Positions 53,610-64,000 of a stretch of DNA of 64,000 nt are shown in pieces; within the stretch, counting starts at the first letter, position 1, and every line of letters begins with the position of its first letter. Below the pieces are notes generated by a model that was given only the letters and a program-made list of their open reading frames with translations, had not been told where the DNA came from and did not search any database. Source of the stretch: Pseudomonas quebecensis (GTDB taxonomy: Bacteria; Pseudomonadota; Gammaproteobacteria; Pseudomonadales; Pseudomonadaceae); the NCBI RefSeq assembly GCF_026410085.1, contig NZ_CP112866.1, positions 3,781,001-3,845,000 on the forward strand. Reading direction: 5' to 3'. The translations under genes and the position numbers were made by a program.

Positions 53610-54728
53610 ATGCGTCATCGGATTCATCAATTGATCGCGCCGGTGCCCGGCACCGCGCGGCAGATCCACAGTTTTCACTTTGGCCCGGAACACAGCCACG
53701 GCAAGGTCTACCTCCAGGCGTCGCTGCATGCCGACGAATTGCCGGGCATGCTGGTGGCCTGGCATTTAAAGGCGCGCCTGGCCGAACTGGCCGCCGCCGG
53801 GCGCCTGCGCAGCGAAATCGTGTTGGTGCCGGTCGCCAACCCGGCGGGCCTGGAACAGGTGTTGATGGACACCCCGCTGGGCCGCTATGAACTGGAGAGC
53901 GGACAGAACTTCAATCGGCTGTTCGTCGACCTCAGTGACGAGGTAGGCAATCAGGTCCAAGCGTTGCTCGGCGACGATCCGCAGCACAACGTGCGAGTGA
54001 TCCGTGCCGCCCTGGTCAGCACCCTGGCCGGGCAAAGCGCAACGACCCAGTTGCAGTCCCAGCGCCTGGTGCTGCAACGCCTGGCCTGCGACGCCGATCT
54101 GGTGCTGGACCTGCACTGCGATTTCGAAGCGGTGGCGCATCTGTACACCACACCTGAAGCCTGGCCCCAGGTCGAAGCGTTGGCGCGCTACCTTGGCTCG
54201 GAGGCCAACCTGCTGGCCACGGACTCGGGCGGCCAGTCCTTCGACGAATGCTTCAGCCTGGTGTGGTGGCAGTTGCAGCAGCGCTTCGGCGCGCGGTTTC
54301 CGATCCCCTTGGGCAGTTTGTCGGTGACCGTCGAACTGCGCGGCCAGGGCGACGTCAACCATGGCCTGGCGAGCCTCGACAGCCAGGCGATCATCGATTA
54401 TCTGATCCGCTTCGGCGCCATCGCCGGCGACGCACCGCCCCTGCCCGAGCTGCCCTACCCGGCCACCCCGCTGGCCGGCGTGGAGCCGGTGGCCACGCCG
54501 GTGGGCGGCTTGCTGGTGTTTGCCGCCCTACCCGGCGAGTACCTGGAAGCCGGGCAATTGCTCGCTGAAATCATCGACCCCATTACCGACCGCGTAACGC
54601 CCGTGCGCTGCCGCACGGCCGGCCTGCTTTACGCCCGTTCGCTGCGCCGCATGGCCACTGCCGGGATGGTCATCGGCCATGTCGCAGGCACCGAAGCCTA
54701 CCGCAGCGGCTATCTACTTTCGCCTTGA
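53610..54728 (+). CDS. M14-type zinc deacylase (AstE/aspartoacylase-like) in an amino acid importer operon
   Basis: A 372-residue zinc hydrolase of the succinylglutamate desuccinylase/aspartoacylase group. Zinc ligands are visible: H and E in LQASLHADELPGML (first pair) and H in LVLDLHCDFEAV (third). The substrate segment GQNFNRLF fits the family, which removes acyl groups from N-acyl amino acids. There is no signal peptide, so it acts in the cytoplasm. It sits between the permease and the ATPase of the ABC operon, suggesting that the importer brings in acylated amino acids or opine-like conjugates that this enzyme then frees. Confidence 0.87.
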   Translation: MRHRIHQLIAPVPGTARQIHSFHFGPEHSHGKVYLQASLHADELPGMLVAWHLKARLAELAAAGRLRSEIVLVPVANPAGLEQVLMDTPLGRYELESGQNFNRLFVDLSDEVGNQVQALLGDDPQHNVRVIRAALVSTLAGQSATTQLQSQRLVLQRLACDADLVLDLHCDFEAVAHLYTTPEAWPQVEALARYLGSEANLLATDSGGQSFDECFSLVWWQLQQRFGARFPIPLGSLSVTVELRGQGDVNHGLASLDSQAIIDYLIRFGAIAGDAPPLPELPYPATPLAGVEPVATPVGGLLVFAALPGEYLEAGQLLAEIIDPITDRVTPVRCRTAGLLYARSLRRMATAGMVIGHVAGTEAYRSGYLLSP

Positions 54729-54741
54729 GGATGCACGCCCC

Positions 54742-55506
54742 ATGTACAAATTGACCGTTGAAGGCCTGCATAAAAGCTATGGCGACAATGAGGTGCTCAA
54801 AGGTGTTTCGCTCAAGGCCAGGACCGGTGACGTGATCAGCCTGATCGGCGCGAGCGGCTCGGGCAAGAGCACCTTTTTGCGTTGCATCAATTTTCTGGAA
54901 ACGCCCAACGATGGCGCCATGACCCTCGACGGCCAGCCGATCCGCATGGTCAGCGACCGCCACGGCATGCGCGTGGCCGACGACGCCGAACTGCAACGCT
55001 TGCGCACGCGGCTGGCGATGGTGTTCCAGCACTTCAACCTGTGGAGCCACATGAGCGTGCTGGAGAACATCACCATGGCTCCGCGCCGGGTGCTGGGCTG
55101 CAGTAAGAAGGACGCCGAAGACCGCGCCCGCCGTTACCTGGACAAGGTCGGCCTGCCGGCTCGCGTGGCCGATCAGTACCCGGCGTTTCTCTCCGGCGGG
55201 CAGCAACAGCGCGTCGCCATCGCCCGCGCATTGGCGATGGAGCCGGAGGTGATGCTGTTCGACGAGCCCACCTCGGCCCTCGATCCGGAACTGGTGGGCG
55301 AAGTGCTGAAGGTGATCCAGGGCCTGGCGGAGGAAGGCCGCACCATGATCATGGTCACCCACGAAATGAGCTTTGCGCGCAAAGTGTCCAGCCAGGTGCT
55401 GTTTCTGCACAAAGGCCTGGTGGAGGAGCAAGGCGCGCCGGAAGACGTGCTGGGCAACCCCAAGAGCGAACGCCTGCAACAGTTCCTGAGCGGTAATTTG
55501 AAGTAA
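54742..55506 (+). CDS. Polar amino acid ABC ATPase, HisP-like
   Basis: A 254-residue ATPase. Walker A is GASGSGKST (about 37-45), Q-loop VFQHFNLWSHMSVLENI, signature LSGGQQQRVAIARAL, Walker B MLFDEPTSALDPE, and switch His in VTHEMSFAR. I chose the ATG at 54742 (GAGGA upstream); the longer frame from 54679 reads into the end of the deacylase gene. It completes the importer. The Lhr helicase gene starts 58 bases further on. Confidence 0.94.
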   Translation: MYKLTVEGLHKSYGDNEVLKGVSLKARTGDVISLIGASGSGKSTFLRCINFLETPNDGAMTLDGQPIRMVSDRHGMRVADDAELQRLRTRLAMVFQHFNLWSHMSVLENITMAPRRVLGCSKKDAEDRARRYLDKVGLPARVADQYPAFLSGGQQQRVAIARALAMEPEVMLFDEPTSALDPELVGEVLKVIQGLAEEGRTMIMVTHEMSFARKVSSQVLFLHKGLVEEQGAPEDVLGNPKSERLQQFLSGNLK

Positions 55507-55563
55507 ACCTTTGTGATGCCTGGGGGGTCTGTGGAATAAGCCCTCCAGAGCGTCAGCCGCCGC

Positions 55564-58044
55564 ATGGCAAAACCCCACGACTTCGCCAGGCAATGGTTCG
55601 CCGCCAAAGGCTGGAAACCGTTCGCCTTCCAAAAAGCCGTGTGGACGGCGGTCAAGGAGGGAAATTCCGGCTTGCTGCATGCCAGCACCGGTGCCGGCAA
55701 GACTTACGCACTGTGGTTTGCCGCGCTCAATCGCTTCGCCATCACGCGCCCACCGGCCACCGGCAAACGCAAGCCACCGGCCGAGCCGCTGACGGTGTTG
55801 TGGATCACGCCGATGCGAGCCCTCGCCGCCGACACCGCGCGCGCCTTGGAAGCGCCGCTGGCGGCGTTGCAAATCCCGTGGAGTGTCGGCCTGCGCACCG
55901 GCGACACCAGCAGTGCCGAACGCGCCCGACAAACCCGTCGCCAGCCGACCACACTGGTCACCACCCCGGAAAGCCTGACCCTGATGCTGGCCCGCGCCGA
56001 CAGCGAAGCCAGCCTGGCCCATGTGCGCATGGTGGTAGTGGATGAATGGCACGAACTGATCGGCAACAAACGCGGGGTGCAGTTGCAACTGGCCCTGGCG
56101 CGCTTGCGACGTTGGCAGCCTGAATTGCTGGTGTGGGGGATTTCCGCGACGCTGGGCAATCAATCCCACGCCTTGGAGGTACTGGTCCCACAAGGCGGAG
56201 GAATCAATGTGCAGGGGCAAACGGCCAAGGCGCTGCACGTCGATACGCTGTTGCCACCCGTGGCCGAGCGCTTCCCCTGGGCCGGACATATTGGTTTGAA
56301 AATGCTGCCGCAGGTGGTGGCCGAGGTGGACACCAGCAGCAGTTGCCTGGTGTTCACCAACACCCGGGCACAGTCGGAAATCTGGTACCAGGCATTGCTC
56401 GATGCGCGGCCGGATTGGGCCGGAGTGATAGCCCTTCACCATGGTTCGTTGTCCCGGGAGACGCGCGACTGGGTCGAACGGGCGCTGAAAGACGGGCAAC
56501 TCAAGGCGGTGGTGTGCACCTCGAGCCTGGACCTGGGGGTGGATTTCCTGCCGGTCGAGCGCGTGCTGCAGATCGGTTCGGCCAAGGGCGTGGCGCGCCT
56601 GATGCAGCGCGCCGGGCGCTCCGGCCACGCACCCGGGCGGCCGTCGCGGGTGACGCTGGTGCCGACTCACAGCCTGGAACTGATCGAAGCCGCGGCGGCG
56701 CAGGATGCAATTGCCGAGCGACGCATCGAAGCCAGGGAATCTCCTTACAAACCACTGGATGTGCTCGTACAACACTTGGTGAGTATGGCCTTGGGTGGCG
56801 GCTTTATGCCCGCATCGTTGCTGGAGGAAGTACGCGGCGCCTGGGCCTATCGCGACCTCACTGACGCCGACTGGGCCTGGGCCCTGGGCTTTGTGCGCCA
56901 CGGCGGCTTATCACTGACCGCTTACCCGGATTACCGCCGCGTGGAGCCCGACGAGCACGGCATCTGGCGGGTGCCGGATGCACGGTTGGCCAGGCGCCAT
57001 CGCATGAGCGTGGGCACTATCGTCAGCGATGCGAGCATCCAGCTTAAATTCTGGAGCAAGGGCGGTGGCGGCAAGAACCTGGGCAGTGTGGAAGAAGGCT
57101 TTATTGCGCGACTCAAACCGGGGGACGGTTTCCTGTTTGCCGGTCGCTTGTTGGAGCTGGTGCGGGTGGAAAACATGACCGCCTACGTACGCCGCAGTAC
57201 CGCCAAAAAGGCCGCAGTGCCGCGTTGGAATGGCGGGCGCATGCCCCTTTCCAACGAACTGGCCCAGGCCGTGGTGGAACGCTTCGATGCCGCTGCCCAG
57301 GGTCACTTCGACGGCCCGGAGATGCAGGCGGTACAACCACTCCTGCAGACGCAGCTGCGTTGGTCCGGCCTGCCGACCCGCGCGCACTTGCTGGCCGAAG
57401 CCCTGAAATCCCGCGAGGGTTGGCACCTGTTCCTTTACCCGTTCGCCGGGCGCCAGGTGCACCTGGGCCTGGCCAGTTTGCTGGCGTGGCGCGTCAGCCA
57501 GGGGCAACCCGTCACATTCTCCATCGCGGTCAACGACTATGGCCTGGAATTGCTCAGCGCCACTCCGGTGGATTGGCCCGCGCTGTTGAACGCCCCGCTG
57601 CTGAGCCCGGACCGCTTGCTGGAGGACGTCGCCGCCAGCCTGAACGCCGGTGAACTGGCCCTGCGGCGCTTTCGCGAAATCGCGCGCATCGCCGGGCTGG
57701 TGTTTGCCGGCTACCCCGGCGCGCCGAAAAGCACCCGGCAAGTGCAGGCCTCCAGCGGCTTGTTCTTTGAAGTGTTCAAGCAGTATGACCCGCACAACCT
57801 GTTACTGGCTCAGGCCGGCGAAGAAGTATTGCGCGACGAATTGGACATTCGTCGACTGGAAGCGGCGCTACGGCACCTGTCCACTCTGACACTGGAGCTG
57901 CACCTGATTGAACGGCCCACGCCCCTGGCATTTCCGCTGCTGGTTGAGCGCATGCGCGAAAGTATGAGCTCGGAAAAACTCTCGGAGCGCATCGCGCGGA
58001 TGGTCAAGGATTTGGAAAAAGTCGCGGATAACGGAAAAGCTTGA
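55564..58044 (+). CDS. Lhr-type (Lhr-Core) DEXH helicase of the ligase-associated DNA damage response
   Basis: An 826-residue superfamily 2 3'-5' DNA translocase/helicase of the Lhr-Core type, half the length of full Lhr (about 1500). Motif I is STGAGKT (41-47). Motif II is VVVDEWHEL, the DExH variant. ISATLGNQS is motif [24 protein letters not shown] and MQRAGRSGH are motifs V and VI. Behind the two RecA domains come the winged-helix and Lhr-C domains. The next gene, PdeM, overlaps its stop. In the repair cluster it belongs with the exonuclease and ligase at 48491-51126. Confidence 0.93.
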   Translation: MAKPHDFARQWFAAKGWKPFAFQKAVWTAVKEGNSGLLHASTGAGKTYALWFAALNRFAITRPPATGKRKPPAEPLTVLWITPMRALAADTARALEAPLAALQIPWSVGLRTGDTSSAERARQTRRQPTTLVTTPESLTLMLARADSEASLAHVRMVVVDEWHELIGNKRGVQLQLALARLRRWQPELLVWGISATLGNQSHALEVLVPQGGGINVQGQTAKALHVDTLLPPVAERFPWAGHIGLKMLPQVVAEVDTSSSCLVFTNTRAQSEIWYQALLDARPDWAGVIALHHGSLSRETRDWVERALKDGQLKAVVCTSSLDLGVDFLPVERVLQIGSAKGVARLMQRAGRSGHAPGRPSRVTLVPTHSLELIEAAAAQDAIAERRIEARESPYKPLDVLVQHLVSMALGGGFMPASLLEEVRGAWAYRDLTDADWAWALGFVRHGGLSLTAYPDYRRVEPDEHGIWRVPDARLARRHRMSVGTIVSDASIQLKFWSKGGGGKNLGSVEEGFIARLKPGDGFLFAGRLLELVRVENMTAYVRRSTAKKAAVPRWNGGRMPLSNELAQAVVERFDAAAQGHFDGPEMQAVQPLLQTQLRWSGLPTRAHLLAEALKSREGWHLFLYPFAGRQVHLGLASLLAWRVSQGQPVTFSIAVNDYGLELLSATPVDWPALLNAPLLSPDRLLEDVAASLNAGELALRRFREIARIAGLVFAGYPGAPKSTRQVQASSGLFFEVFKQYDPHNLLLAQAGEEVLRDELDIRRLEAALRHLSTLTLELHLIERPTPLAFPLLVERMRESMSSEKLSERIARMVKDLEKVADNGKA

Positions 58045-58694
58045 TGTATTGCTCAGTTCAATTGGAAGGCGAAGAGCTATGGCTGCTGGCCCAGAAGGCC
58101 ATCTACTGGCCCGCGCGCCGGTGCTTGCTGGTCGCCGACGCGCATTTTGGCAAGGCATCGGCCTATCGCAGCCTGGGACAGCCGGTGCCCCAGGGCACCA
58201 CCACCGACAACCTGGCGCGCCTGGACCGGGTGCTGGAGGCATTCGATTGTGCGCGAGTGGTGTTTCTGGGTGACTTCCTGCACGGCCCAGGCTCCCATGC
58301 CAGCGGCACGTTGGGCGCCCTGCGAGCGTGGCGCGAACAGCATCGTGACCTGCCGCTGACGTTGATTCGCGGCAATCACGATAAGCGTGCGGGTGACCCG
58401 CCTGGCGACCTCGGGATCGACGTGGTGCCAGAACCGCTGTTGATGGGCCCGTTTGCCTTGCAGCACGAACCCGACGCTCATCCCAGCCACCATGTGCTGG
58501 CAGGTCATGTGCATCCGGTGTACCGCTTGCGCGGCAAGGGGCGCCAGAGCCTGCGCCTGCCCTGCTTTCAGCTCGGGCCACGGGTCAGCCTGCTACCGGC
58601 GTTCGGGGCGTTTACAGGAGGCTATGCGGTCGAGCCGGACGCCAACCACCGGATTCTGGTGATTGGCGATCAGGAGGTATGGCCTGTCAGGTGA
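58044..58694 (+). CDS. pdeM: Ligase-associated DNA repair phosphoesterase PdeM
   Basis: A 216-residue calcineurin-type binuclear metallophosphoesterase (MPE). The metal motifs are ADAHFGK (D32, H34), GDFLHG, RGNHDKR and AGHVHP, all intact and in order. In other bacteria MPE of the Lhr cluster is a Mn-dependent nuclease/phosphodiesterase. The ATG at 58044 shares one base with the helicase stop (TGATG); a TTG at 58041 is also in frame. Coupling to the helicase confirms membership of the repair cluster. Confidence 0.91.
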   Translation: MYCSVQLEGEELWLLAQKAIYWPARRCLLVADAHFGKASAYRSLGQPVPQGTTTDNLARLDRVLEAFDCARVVFLGDFLHGPGSHASGTLGALRAWREQHRDLPLTLIRGNHDKRAGDPPGDLGIDVVPEPLLMGPFALQHEPDAHPSHHVLAGHVHPVYRLRGKGRQSLRLPCFQLGPRVSLLPAFGAFTGGYAVEPDANHRILVIGDQEVWPVR

Positions 58695-58715
58695 TGCAGG
58701 CCAACCCTAAAGGCT

Positions 58716-58913
58716 TCAAGCAACGGGCGCGGGTGGCGGCTCGTCCGGCAGGGTAGGCTCACTGGGCTCGGTGGGCTGCGGGTAATCCGGCTCAGGTTCG
58801 CCGGGGATGCCGCCCGCATAGGCAGGATCGGCCATCAGAGACCATGCCAGAACGCCAATCTGATTGGGTTCAAGGCGAGCGAGTTCTGCGCTGATTCGGG
58901 GGTCGATCTTCAT
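58716..58913 (-). CDS. Small Pro/Glu-rich conserved protein, unknown function
   Basis: A 65-residue protein, MKIDPRISAELARLEPNQIGVLAWSLMADPAYAGG..., with a helical N-terminal half and a Pro/Glu/Pro-rich tail (PEPDYPQPTEPSEPTLPDEPPP). The ATG at 58913 has a strong GAGGAG about 6 bases upstream; the longer frame from 58967 does not. Convergent with pdeM. No function known to me. Confidence 0.65.
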   Translation of the reverse strand: MKIDPRISAELARLEPNQIGVLAWSLMADPAYAGGIPGEPEPDYPQPTEPSEPTLPDEPPPAPVA

Positions 58914-59020
58914 AAGGTACTCCTCAAGCGTGGCTCGACACGTTTTACACGTGCCGAGGCAGTACACCCAATAGAGTCACTTTCTTCAGACTAATTCCCT
59001 TTGCGTGTCGGAGCTTTCGA

Positions 59021-59587
59021 TCAAGCGCGCGGCAGCGTGACGCCGAGCTGGCCCTGATACTTGCCGCCACGGTCCTTGTAGGACACTTCACAGGCCTCGT
59101 CGGACTGCAGGAACAGCATCTGCGCCACCCCTTCGTTGGCGTAGATTTTCGCCGGCAACGTGGTGGTGTTGGAGAACTCCAGCGTCACATGGCCTTCCCA
59201 TTCCGGCTCAAGGGGGGTCACGTTAACGATGATGCCGCAACGGGCGTAAGTGCTTTTGCCGAGGCAGATGGTCAGCACGTCGCGCGGGATACGAAAGAAC
59301 TCCACGGTGCGCGCCAGCGCGAACGAGTTCGGCGGGATAATGCACACATCGCTCTTGATATCGACGAAGCTTTTTTCATCGAAGTTTTTCGGATCGACGG
59401 TTGCCGAATTGATATTGGTGAACACCTTGAATTCATCGGCGCAACGCACGTCGTAGCCGTAGCTGGACACACCGTACGAAATCAGGCGTTCGGCGCCCTC
59501 TCCACGCATCTGGCGCTCGACAAAGGGTTCGATCATGCCGTGCTCTTGCGCCATGCGGCGAATCCACTTGTCCGATTTGATGCTCAT
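59021..59587 (-). CDS. dcd: dCTP deaminase
   Basis: A 188-residue trimeric enzyme that deaminates dCTP to dUTP for thymidylate synthesis. Family stretches: [55 protein letters not shown] (Ser-Arg phosphate contacts and catalytic Glu region), and [12 protein letters not shown] at the C-terminus. Length matches E. coli Dcd (193). Starts at the ATG at 59587 (MSIKSDKWI). Confidence 0.96.
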   Translation of the reverse strand: MSIKSDKWIRRMAQEHGMIEPFVERQMRGEGAERLISYGVSSYGYDVRCADEFKVFTNINSATVDPKNFDEKSFVDIKSDVCIIPPNSFALARTVEFFRIPRDVLTICLGKSTYARCGIIVNVTPLEPEWEGHVTLEFSNTTTLPAKIYANEGVAQMLFLQSDEACEVSYKDRGGKYQGQLGVTLPRA

Positions 59588-59976
59588 GGCGGGTGTCCTG
59601 AATAGCGAGGTGGAAAAATTCTGTGAGGCATCTTACCGGGGCCGGCGTTGGGGTTCAAAGGGCGTGGGGGTTTTCTTGATGAATGCGCCCTGGACCTGGA
59701 GCCGCAGCCAGCGGGGCCGGGAGCCATCGCGTTGCGTGGGGTGTCGGTAAATACCACCGCCAGTCACGAAAATAGAGAAACCTTCGGAAATACCATTGGC
59801 ACGTTCCGGAAAAAGGGTTAAGGTGGCGCCACTGTGCTGCTTGTGTCACTGAGAATCTCTACACGATATGTTGAATTTCGATCCAACCATCTCCAAGAAT
59901 TTTTCCTGCTCTTTGCACTCAGTCTCGGCCAGGGCTTTTCCTGAGTCGCAGTTAACTTTGTCCAAGGAGATACACC
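59588..59976. promoter_or_regulatory. 389-base divergent region, dcd / capB, with probable cold-shock leader
   Basis: No gene. The right half (from about 59800) becomes AT-richer and should hold the capB promoter and a long 5' untranslated leader, as is usual for cold-shock genes; the SD AAGGAG lies just before the ATG. A TTGGCAC at about 59795 recalls a sigma-54 -24 element, but the -12 GC is absent. No cold-box sequence was recognised with certainty. Confidence 0.45.
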
Positions 59977-60186
59977 ATGTCTAATCGCCAAACTGGTACC
60001 GTTAAGTGGTTCAACGATGAAAAAGGCTTCGGCTTCATCACTCCACAATCCGGTGACGACCTGTTCGTTCACTTCAAAGCTATCCAATCCGACGGCTTCA
60101 AAAGCCTGAAAGAAGGCCAACAGGTTTCTTTCATCGCTACCCGCGGTCAGAAAGGCATGCAAGCTGAAGAAGTTCAAGTTATCTAA
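59977..60186 (+). CDS. capB: Cold-shock protein CapB (CspA family)
   Basis: A 69-residue single cold-shock domain that binds single-stranded RNA/DNA. RNP1 KGFGFI and RNP2 LFVHF are both intact. The sequence [23 protein letters not shown] closely resembles CapB of P. fragi and related CspA homologues in Pseudomonas. AAGGAG precedes the ATG by about 8 bases. Terminated by a strong hairpin. Whether it is cold-induced or constitutive cannot be told from sequence. Confidence 0.93.
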   Translation: MSNRQTGTVKWFNDEKGFGFITPQSGDDLFVHFKAIQSDGFKSLKEGQQVSFIATRGQKGMQAEEVQVI

Positions 60187-60204
60187 CTTGTACTGACTTA
60201 GTCG

Positions 60205-60237
60205 AAAAGACCCCGCCCTTAAAAGCGGGGTTTTTTT
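60205..60237 (+). terminator. Rho-independent terminator of capB
   Basis: CCCCGC-CCTTAAAA-GCGGGG with flanking A and a seven-T run, about 25 bases after the capB stop. The A tract on the left would let it work weakly in the other direction too. Confidence 0.92.
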
Positions 60238-60286
60238 ATGCCTGGGATTTGGTATCCAAACCCACTTGATGCTTGAAAAATAAAAA

Positions 60287-60375
60287 TGTGGAAGGGGGCT
60301 AGCCCCCGATGGCGGGTCAGCAGTCACATTTGCATTGACTGTCACACCGCTATCGAGGGCAAGCCCCCTCCCACA
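60287..60375. repeat. REPIN: inverted REP pair between capB and rpoS
   Basis: Left REP at 60287-60309 (GTGGAAGGGGGCT-AGCCCCCGA, one changed core base) and right REP at 60353-60375 (inverted, with TCGAGGGCAAGCCCCC), separated by 43 bases. Same family as 11341-11419. It sits just downstream of rpoS, where its hairpin could protect or end the rpoS message. Confidence 0.88.
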
Positions 60376-60395
60376 TTCAGGCATTCAAGCAGACG

Positions 60396-61400
60396 CTATT
60401 GAAACAGCGACTCACTCGACAGGCCATTTTTCTCCAGGATCTCACGCAGGCGCTTGAGCCCTTCAACCTGGATCTGCCGCACCCGCTCGCGGGTCAGACC
60501 GATCTCCAGGCCTACATCCTCCAAGGTACTGCTCTCATGGCCGCGCAGGCCGAAGCGGCGAATCACCACTTCACGTTGTTTGTCCGTAAGTTCAGACAAC
60601 CACTGGTCAATGCTTTGGGACAGATCATCGTCCTGCAACAGCTCACAAGGGTCTGTAGGGCGATCATCCGTGAGGGTGTCCAGCAGGGTTTTATCCGAAT
60701 CCGGACCCAGCGAGACGTCGACCGAAGACACGCGCTCGTTAAGACCAAGCATGCGCTTGACCTCCGCTACTGGTTTTTCCAGCAGGTTGGCGATTTCTTC
60801 GGGTGAGGGTTCATGATCGAGTTTTTGTGTCAGCTCACGCGCCGCCCGCAGATAGACGTTGAGCTCCTTGACCACATGGATCGGCAACCGGATCGTGCGG
60901 GTCTGATTCATGATCGCCCGTTCGATGGTCTGACGAATCCACCAGGTGGCGTAGGTCGAAAAACGGAAGCCGCGTTCAGGATCGAACTTTTCCACTGCTC
61001 GAATCAGGCCAAGATTGCCCTCCTCGATCAGGTCCAACAGGGACAGCCCACGATTGACGTAGCGCCGGGCAATTTTCACTACCAGCCGCAGGTTGCTTTC
61101 AATCATGCGCTTGCGCCCAGCCGGATCGCCTTTTTGCGACAAGCGCGCAAAATGGACTTCCTCTTCAGGGGTAAGCAGAGGGGAAAAGCCGATTTCATTG
61201 AGGTACAGCTGGGTCGCATCAAGCGCCCGGGTGTAATCAATGTATTTGTGTTGCTTTAACGCGGAGGAGTTCTTGGATTTGGTTCGAACTGAAGGTGTAG
61301 CAGGTCCCTCATTCGACATCGATTCCATAGCGATGCTGGTCTCCATAAGGAGAACCTCATCGTCGATGTCAAACTCCGGCGCTTCTTTACTGAGAGCCAT
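60396..61400 (-). CDS. rpoS: RNA polymerase sigma factor RpoS (sigma-38)
   Basis: A 334-residue stationary-phase and stress sigma factor. It begins [21 protein letters not shown], a pseudomonad RpoS N-terminus. Region 2 shows [41 protein letters not shown], and region 4 has [26 protein letters not shown]. Region 1.2 holds [24 protein letters not shown] lies about 8 bases before the ATG. The main promoter is expected inside nlpD, as in other gamma-proteobacteria; I did not locate it. Confidence 0.97.
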   Translation of the reverse strand: MALSKEAPEFDIDDEVLLMETSIAMESMSNEGPATPSVRTKSKNSSALKQHKYIDYTRALDATQLYLNEIGFSPLLTPEEEVHFARLSQKGDPAGRKRMIESNLRLVVKIARRYVNRGLSLLDLIEEGNLGLIRAVEKFDPERGFRFSTYATWWIRQTIERAIMNQTRTIRLPIHVVKELNVYLRAARELTQKLDHEPSPEEIANLLEKPVAEVKRMLGLNERVSSVDVSLGPDSDKTLLDTLTDDRPTDPCELLQDDDLSQSIDQWLSELTDKQREVVIRRFGLRGHESSTLEDVGLEIGLTRERVRQIQVEGLKRLREILEKNGLSSESLFQ

Positions 61401-61504
61401 TGTTATAGTCCTTTGGTGAGTTCGACCTCAAGCTCAAGCGACGCCTTTATCCTTGGCAACGCTGGAGCCTGTTCCTTCTACGCTAGGAACAGGCTGGCAA
61501 CACA

Positions 61505-62341
61505 TCAACGACGGGGTAGGAATTGCAATGGATCTACAGGCTTCCCTTGACGGCGAATCTCAAAGTGCAGTTTCACCCGGTCCGTACCAGTTGACCCCAT
61601 TTCGGCAATTGTCTGTCCGACTTTGACCTGCTGTCCCTCCCGAACCAACAGCCTGCGGTTGTGACCGTAAGCACTGACGTAGGTGTCACTGTGTTTGATG
61701 ATGACGAGTTCGCCGTAACCCCGTAGACCACTCCCGGCGTACACCACTGTCCCATCAGACGCAGCTAAAACAGGCTGTCCCAAATCCCCGGCGATATCAA
61801 TGCCTTTATTCAAACTACCGTTTGAAGAGAATTTTCCAATCAACACTCCGTTTGAGGGCCATCCCCAACCGGTCGGCGCAGGCCCCGCAGGTGGCAACGG
61901 CGCGGGCGCCGGCTTGTTTGCGGGGGTCGGCACCGCCGTGCCTGCAGGCCGCGTAGTGATGGTGGTTTTGCTGGACGACGAGGCCGAAGATCCAGAGGTT
62001 GTCACAACTGTCGTAGGCGCAGAACCGCTACGCCCATCGAAGCGAATGGTCTGGCCTGGATGAATCGTATACGGCACGGGAATATTGTTTCTAGCTGCGA
62101 GCGCCTTGTAGTCCCAGCCATAACGGAAGGCAATGGAGAACAACGTATCGCCCTTGCGTACCACGTATTGTCCAGTGGTGACGGTAGGTTTTTGCGGTAC
62201 CGAGCTGTTGCGGTCAACGACTCGTGCGCCACTGCTTGGCGAGCTGGAGCAGCCGACCAACACGGAACTGAAGACGAGGCCAAGCACCAGTCGCTGAAAA
62301 CTTGTTTTACTCATACGCTGCGCAAGACCTGTGAGACTCAC
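61505..62341 (-). CDS. nlpD: NlpD, LysM/M23 murein hydrolase activator lipoprotein
   Basis: A 278-residue outer-membrane lipoprotein that activates the cell-separation amidase. Lipobox VLVGCSSS, LysM domain QYVVRKGDTLFSIAFRYGWDYKALAARNNI, a Ser/Thr/Pro linker, and a C-terminal M23 (LytM) domain. In that domain the first metal ligand is Asn (LNKGIDIAG in place of H-x3-D) and the HxH motif reads KLHFE, so it should be catalytically dead, the normal state of NlpD. I chose the GTG at 62341 because AGGGAG lies 6 bases upstream; an ATG at 62314 has a weaker site. Confidence 0.92.
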   Translation of the reverse strand: MSLTGLAQRMSKTSFQRLVLGLVFSSVLVGCSSSPSSGARVVDRNSSVPQKPTVTTGQYVVRKGDTLFSIAFRYGWDYKALAARNNIPVPYTIHPGQTIRFDGRSGSAPTTVVTTSGSSASSSSKTTITTRPAGTAVPTPANKPAPAPLPPAGPAPTGWGWPSNGVLIGKFSSNGSLNKGIDIAGDLGQPVLAASDGTVVYAGSGLRGYGELVIIKHSDTYVSAYGHNRRLLVREGQQVKVGQTIAEMGSTGTDRVKLHFEIRRQGKPVDPLQFLPRR

Positions 62342-62548
62342 CCGCCGCTCCCTTTGTGGTGGCTGAACATGGACGCCTGTATCAGGCTGGAAAGATGACG
62401 CAAGTATAACTGGGCATTGAAGTTTTACCGGCACGCGTGCGAAACGAATCTTTGAGAGTGCCGAATGTATCCACCCATCATGCTGACTTCATAGACCCCG
62501 CCGTAAGACACATCCGCGCCAGCAGAATTCACTGGCCGCGCAAATAGA

Positions 62549-63962
<1,414 letters not shown>

Positions 63963-63975
<13 letters not shown>

Positions 63976-64000
63976 GGGCTGTCCGTCTGCCCCACCGGCA
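63963..64000 (-). CDS. Possible 3' end of truD, cut off by the window edge
   Basis: One minus-strand frame stays open from the right edge and ends with TGA at 63963-63965, reading ...[11 protein letters not shown]. It would overlap the surE start by 13 bases. In other pseudomonads truD (tRNA pseudouridine synthase D) lies directly before surE, so this is the likely identity, but about a dozen codons are too few to prove it. Confidence 0.4.

Noticed and set aside
54670..56901. 743-codon minus-strand frame across the HisP-like and Lhr genes
   Set aside because: It spans two unrelated plus-strand genes with complete ATPase motifs, so it is a shadow of codon bias.
59795..59815. Possible sigma-54 promoter before capB
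   Set aside because: The -24 GG element is present (TTGGCAC), but the -12 position lacks GC.

Overview
The window is chromosomal DNA of a Pseudomonas of the P. fluorescens/P. putida type. The evidence is high GC with GC-rich third codon positions, near-textbook Pseudomonas proteins (PcaR/PcaK, BraC-BraDEFG, RapA, RpoS-NlpD-Pcm-SurE, Dcd, CapB, QuiP), PcaR operator boxes of the pseudomonad type, an Anr-type box in front of ccoM, and REP/REPIN repeats with the core GGGGGCTTGCCCCC. I see no prophage, insertion sequence, CRISPR array, rRNA or tRNA. Most of the window is ordinary core genome with some accessory cassettes.

Left part (1-18 kb): the start of the protocatechuate/4-hydroxybenzoate cluster (pcaK, pcaR with two operator boxes); a low-affinity phosphate transporter (pit); the 38-codon gene ccoM, encoding a cbb3 oxidase subunit, with its own terminator and Anr box; a LysR-RidA-class V aminotransferase cassette; rapA followed by a REPIN; an MFS permease; a CxxCxxCC protein; an MHYT-GGDEF-EAL cyclic-di-GMP protein; and a 725-residue tubulin/FtsZ-superfamily protein with all recognisable nucleotide-binding loops. 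That last gene is the most unusual in the window.

Middle part (18-45 kb): the branched-chain amino acid ABC importer braC-braDEFG with an attenuator-like hairpin after braC; a four-gene bufferin-type RiPP operon (DUF2282 precursor, DUF692/MNIO maturase, DUF2063 partner, DoxX protein); a divergent LysR/short-chain dehydrogenase pair; a FAD dehydrogenase; a Cds1-like cysteine desulfhydrase; nhaA; envelope lipoproteins, including an OmpA-type protein with WWxF motifs and a Lys/Ala/Pro tail; pdxH; a serine hydrolase; a clan-A glycoside hydrolase; dinG; a CopD-like membrane protein; and a secreted collagen-like protein.

Right part (44-64 kb): a compact operon rich in SEC-C zinc motifs; quiP (acyl-homoserine lactone acylase family); the ligase-associated DNA repair set (exonuclease, ATP-dependent ligase, Lhr-type helicase, PdeM phosphoesterase), split in two by a complete polar amino acid ABC importer operon that also encodes an M14/AstE-type deacylase; dcd; capB; a second REPIN; and the conserved truD-surE-pcm-nlpD-rpoS stress block reading leftwards.

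Start codons were moved from the longest open frame to an internal ATG/GTG wherever a Shine-Dalgarno (SD) sequence, signal peptide or family N-terminus supported it. Family assignments come from reading the translations by eye; no search was run.
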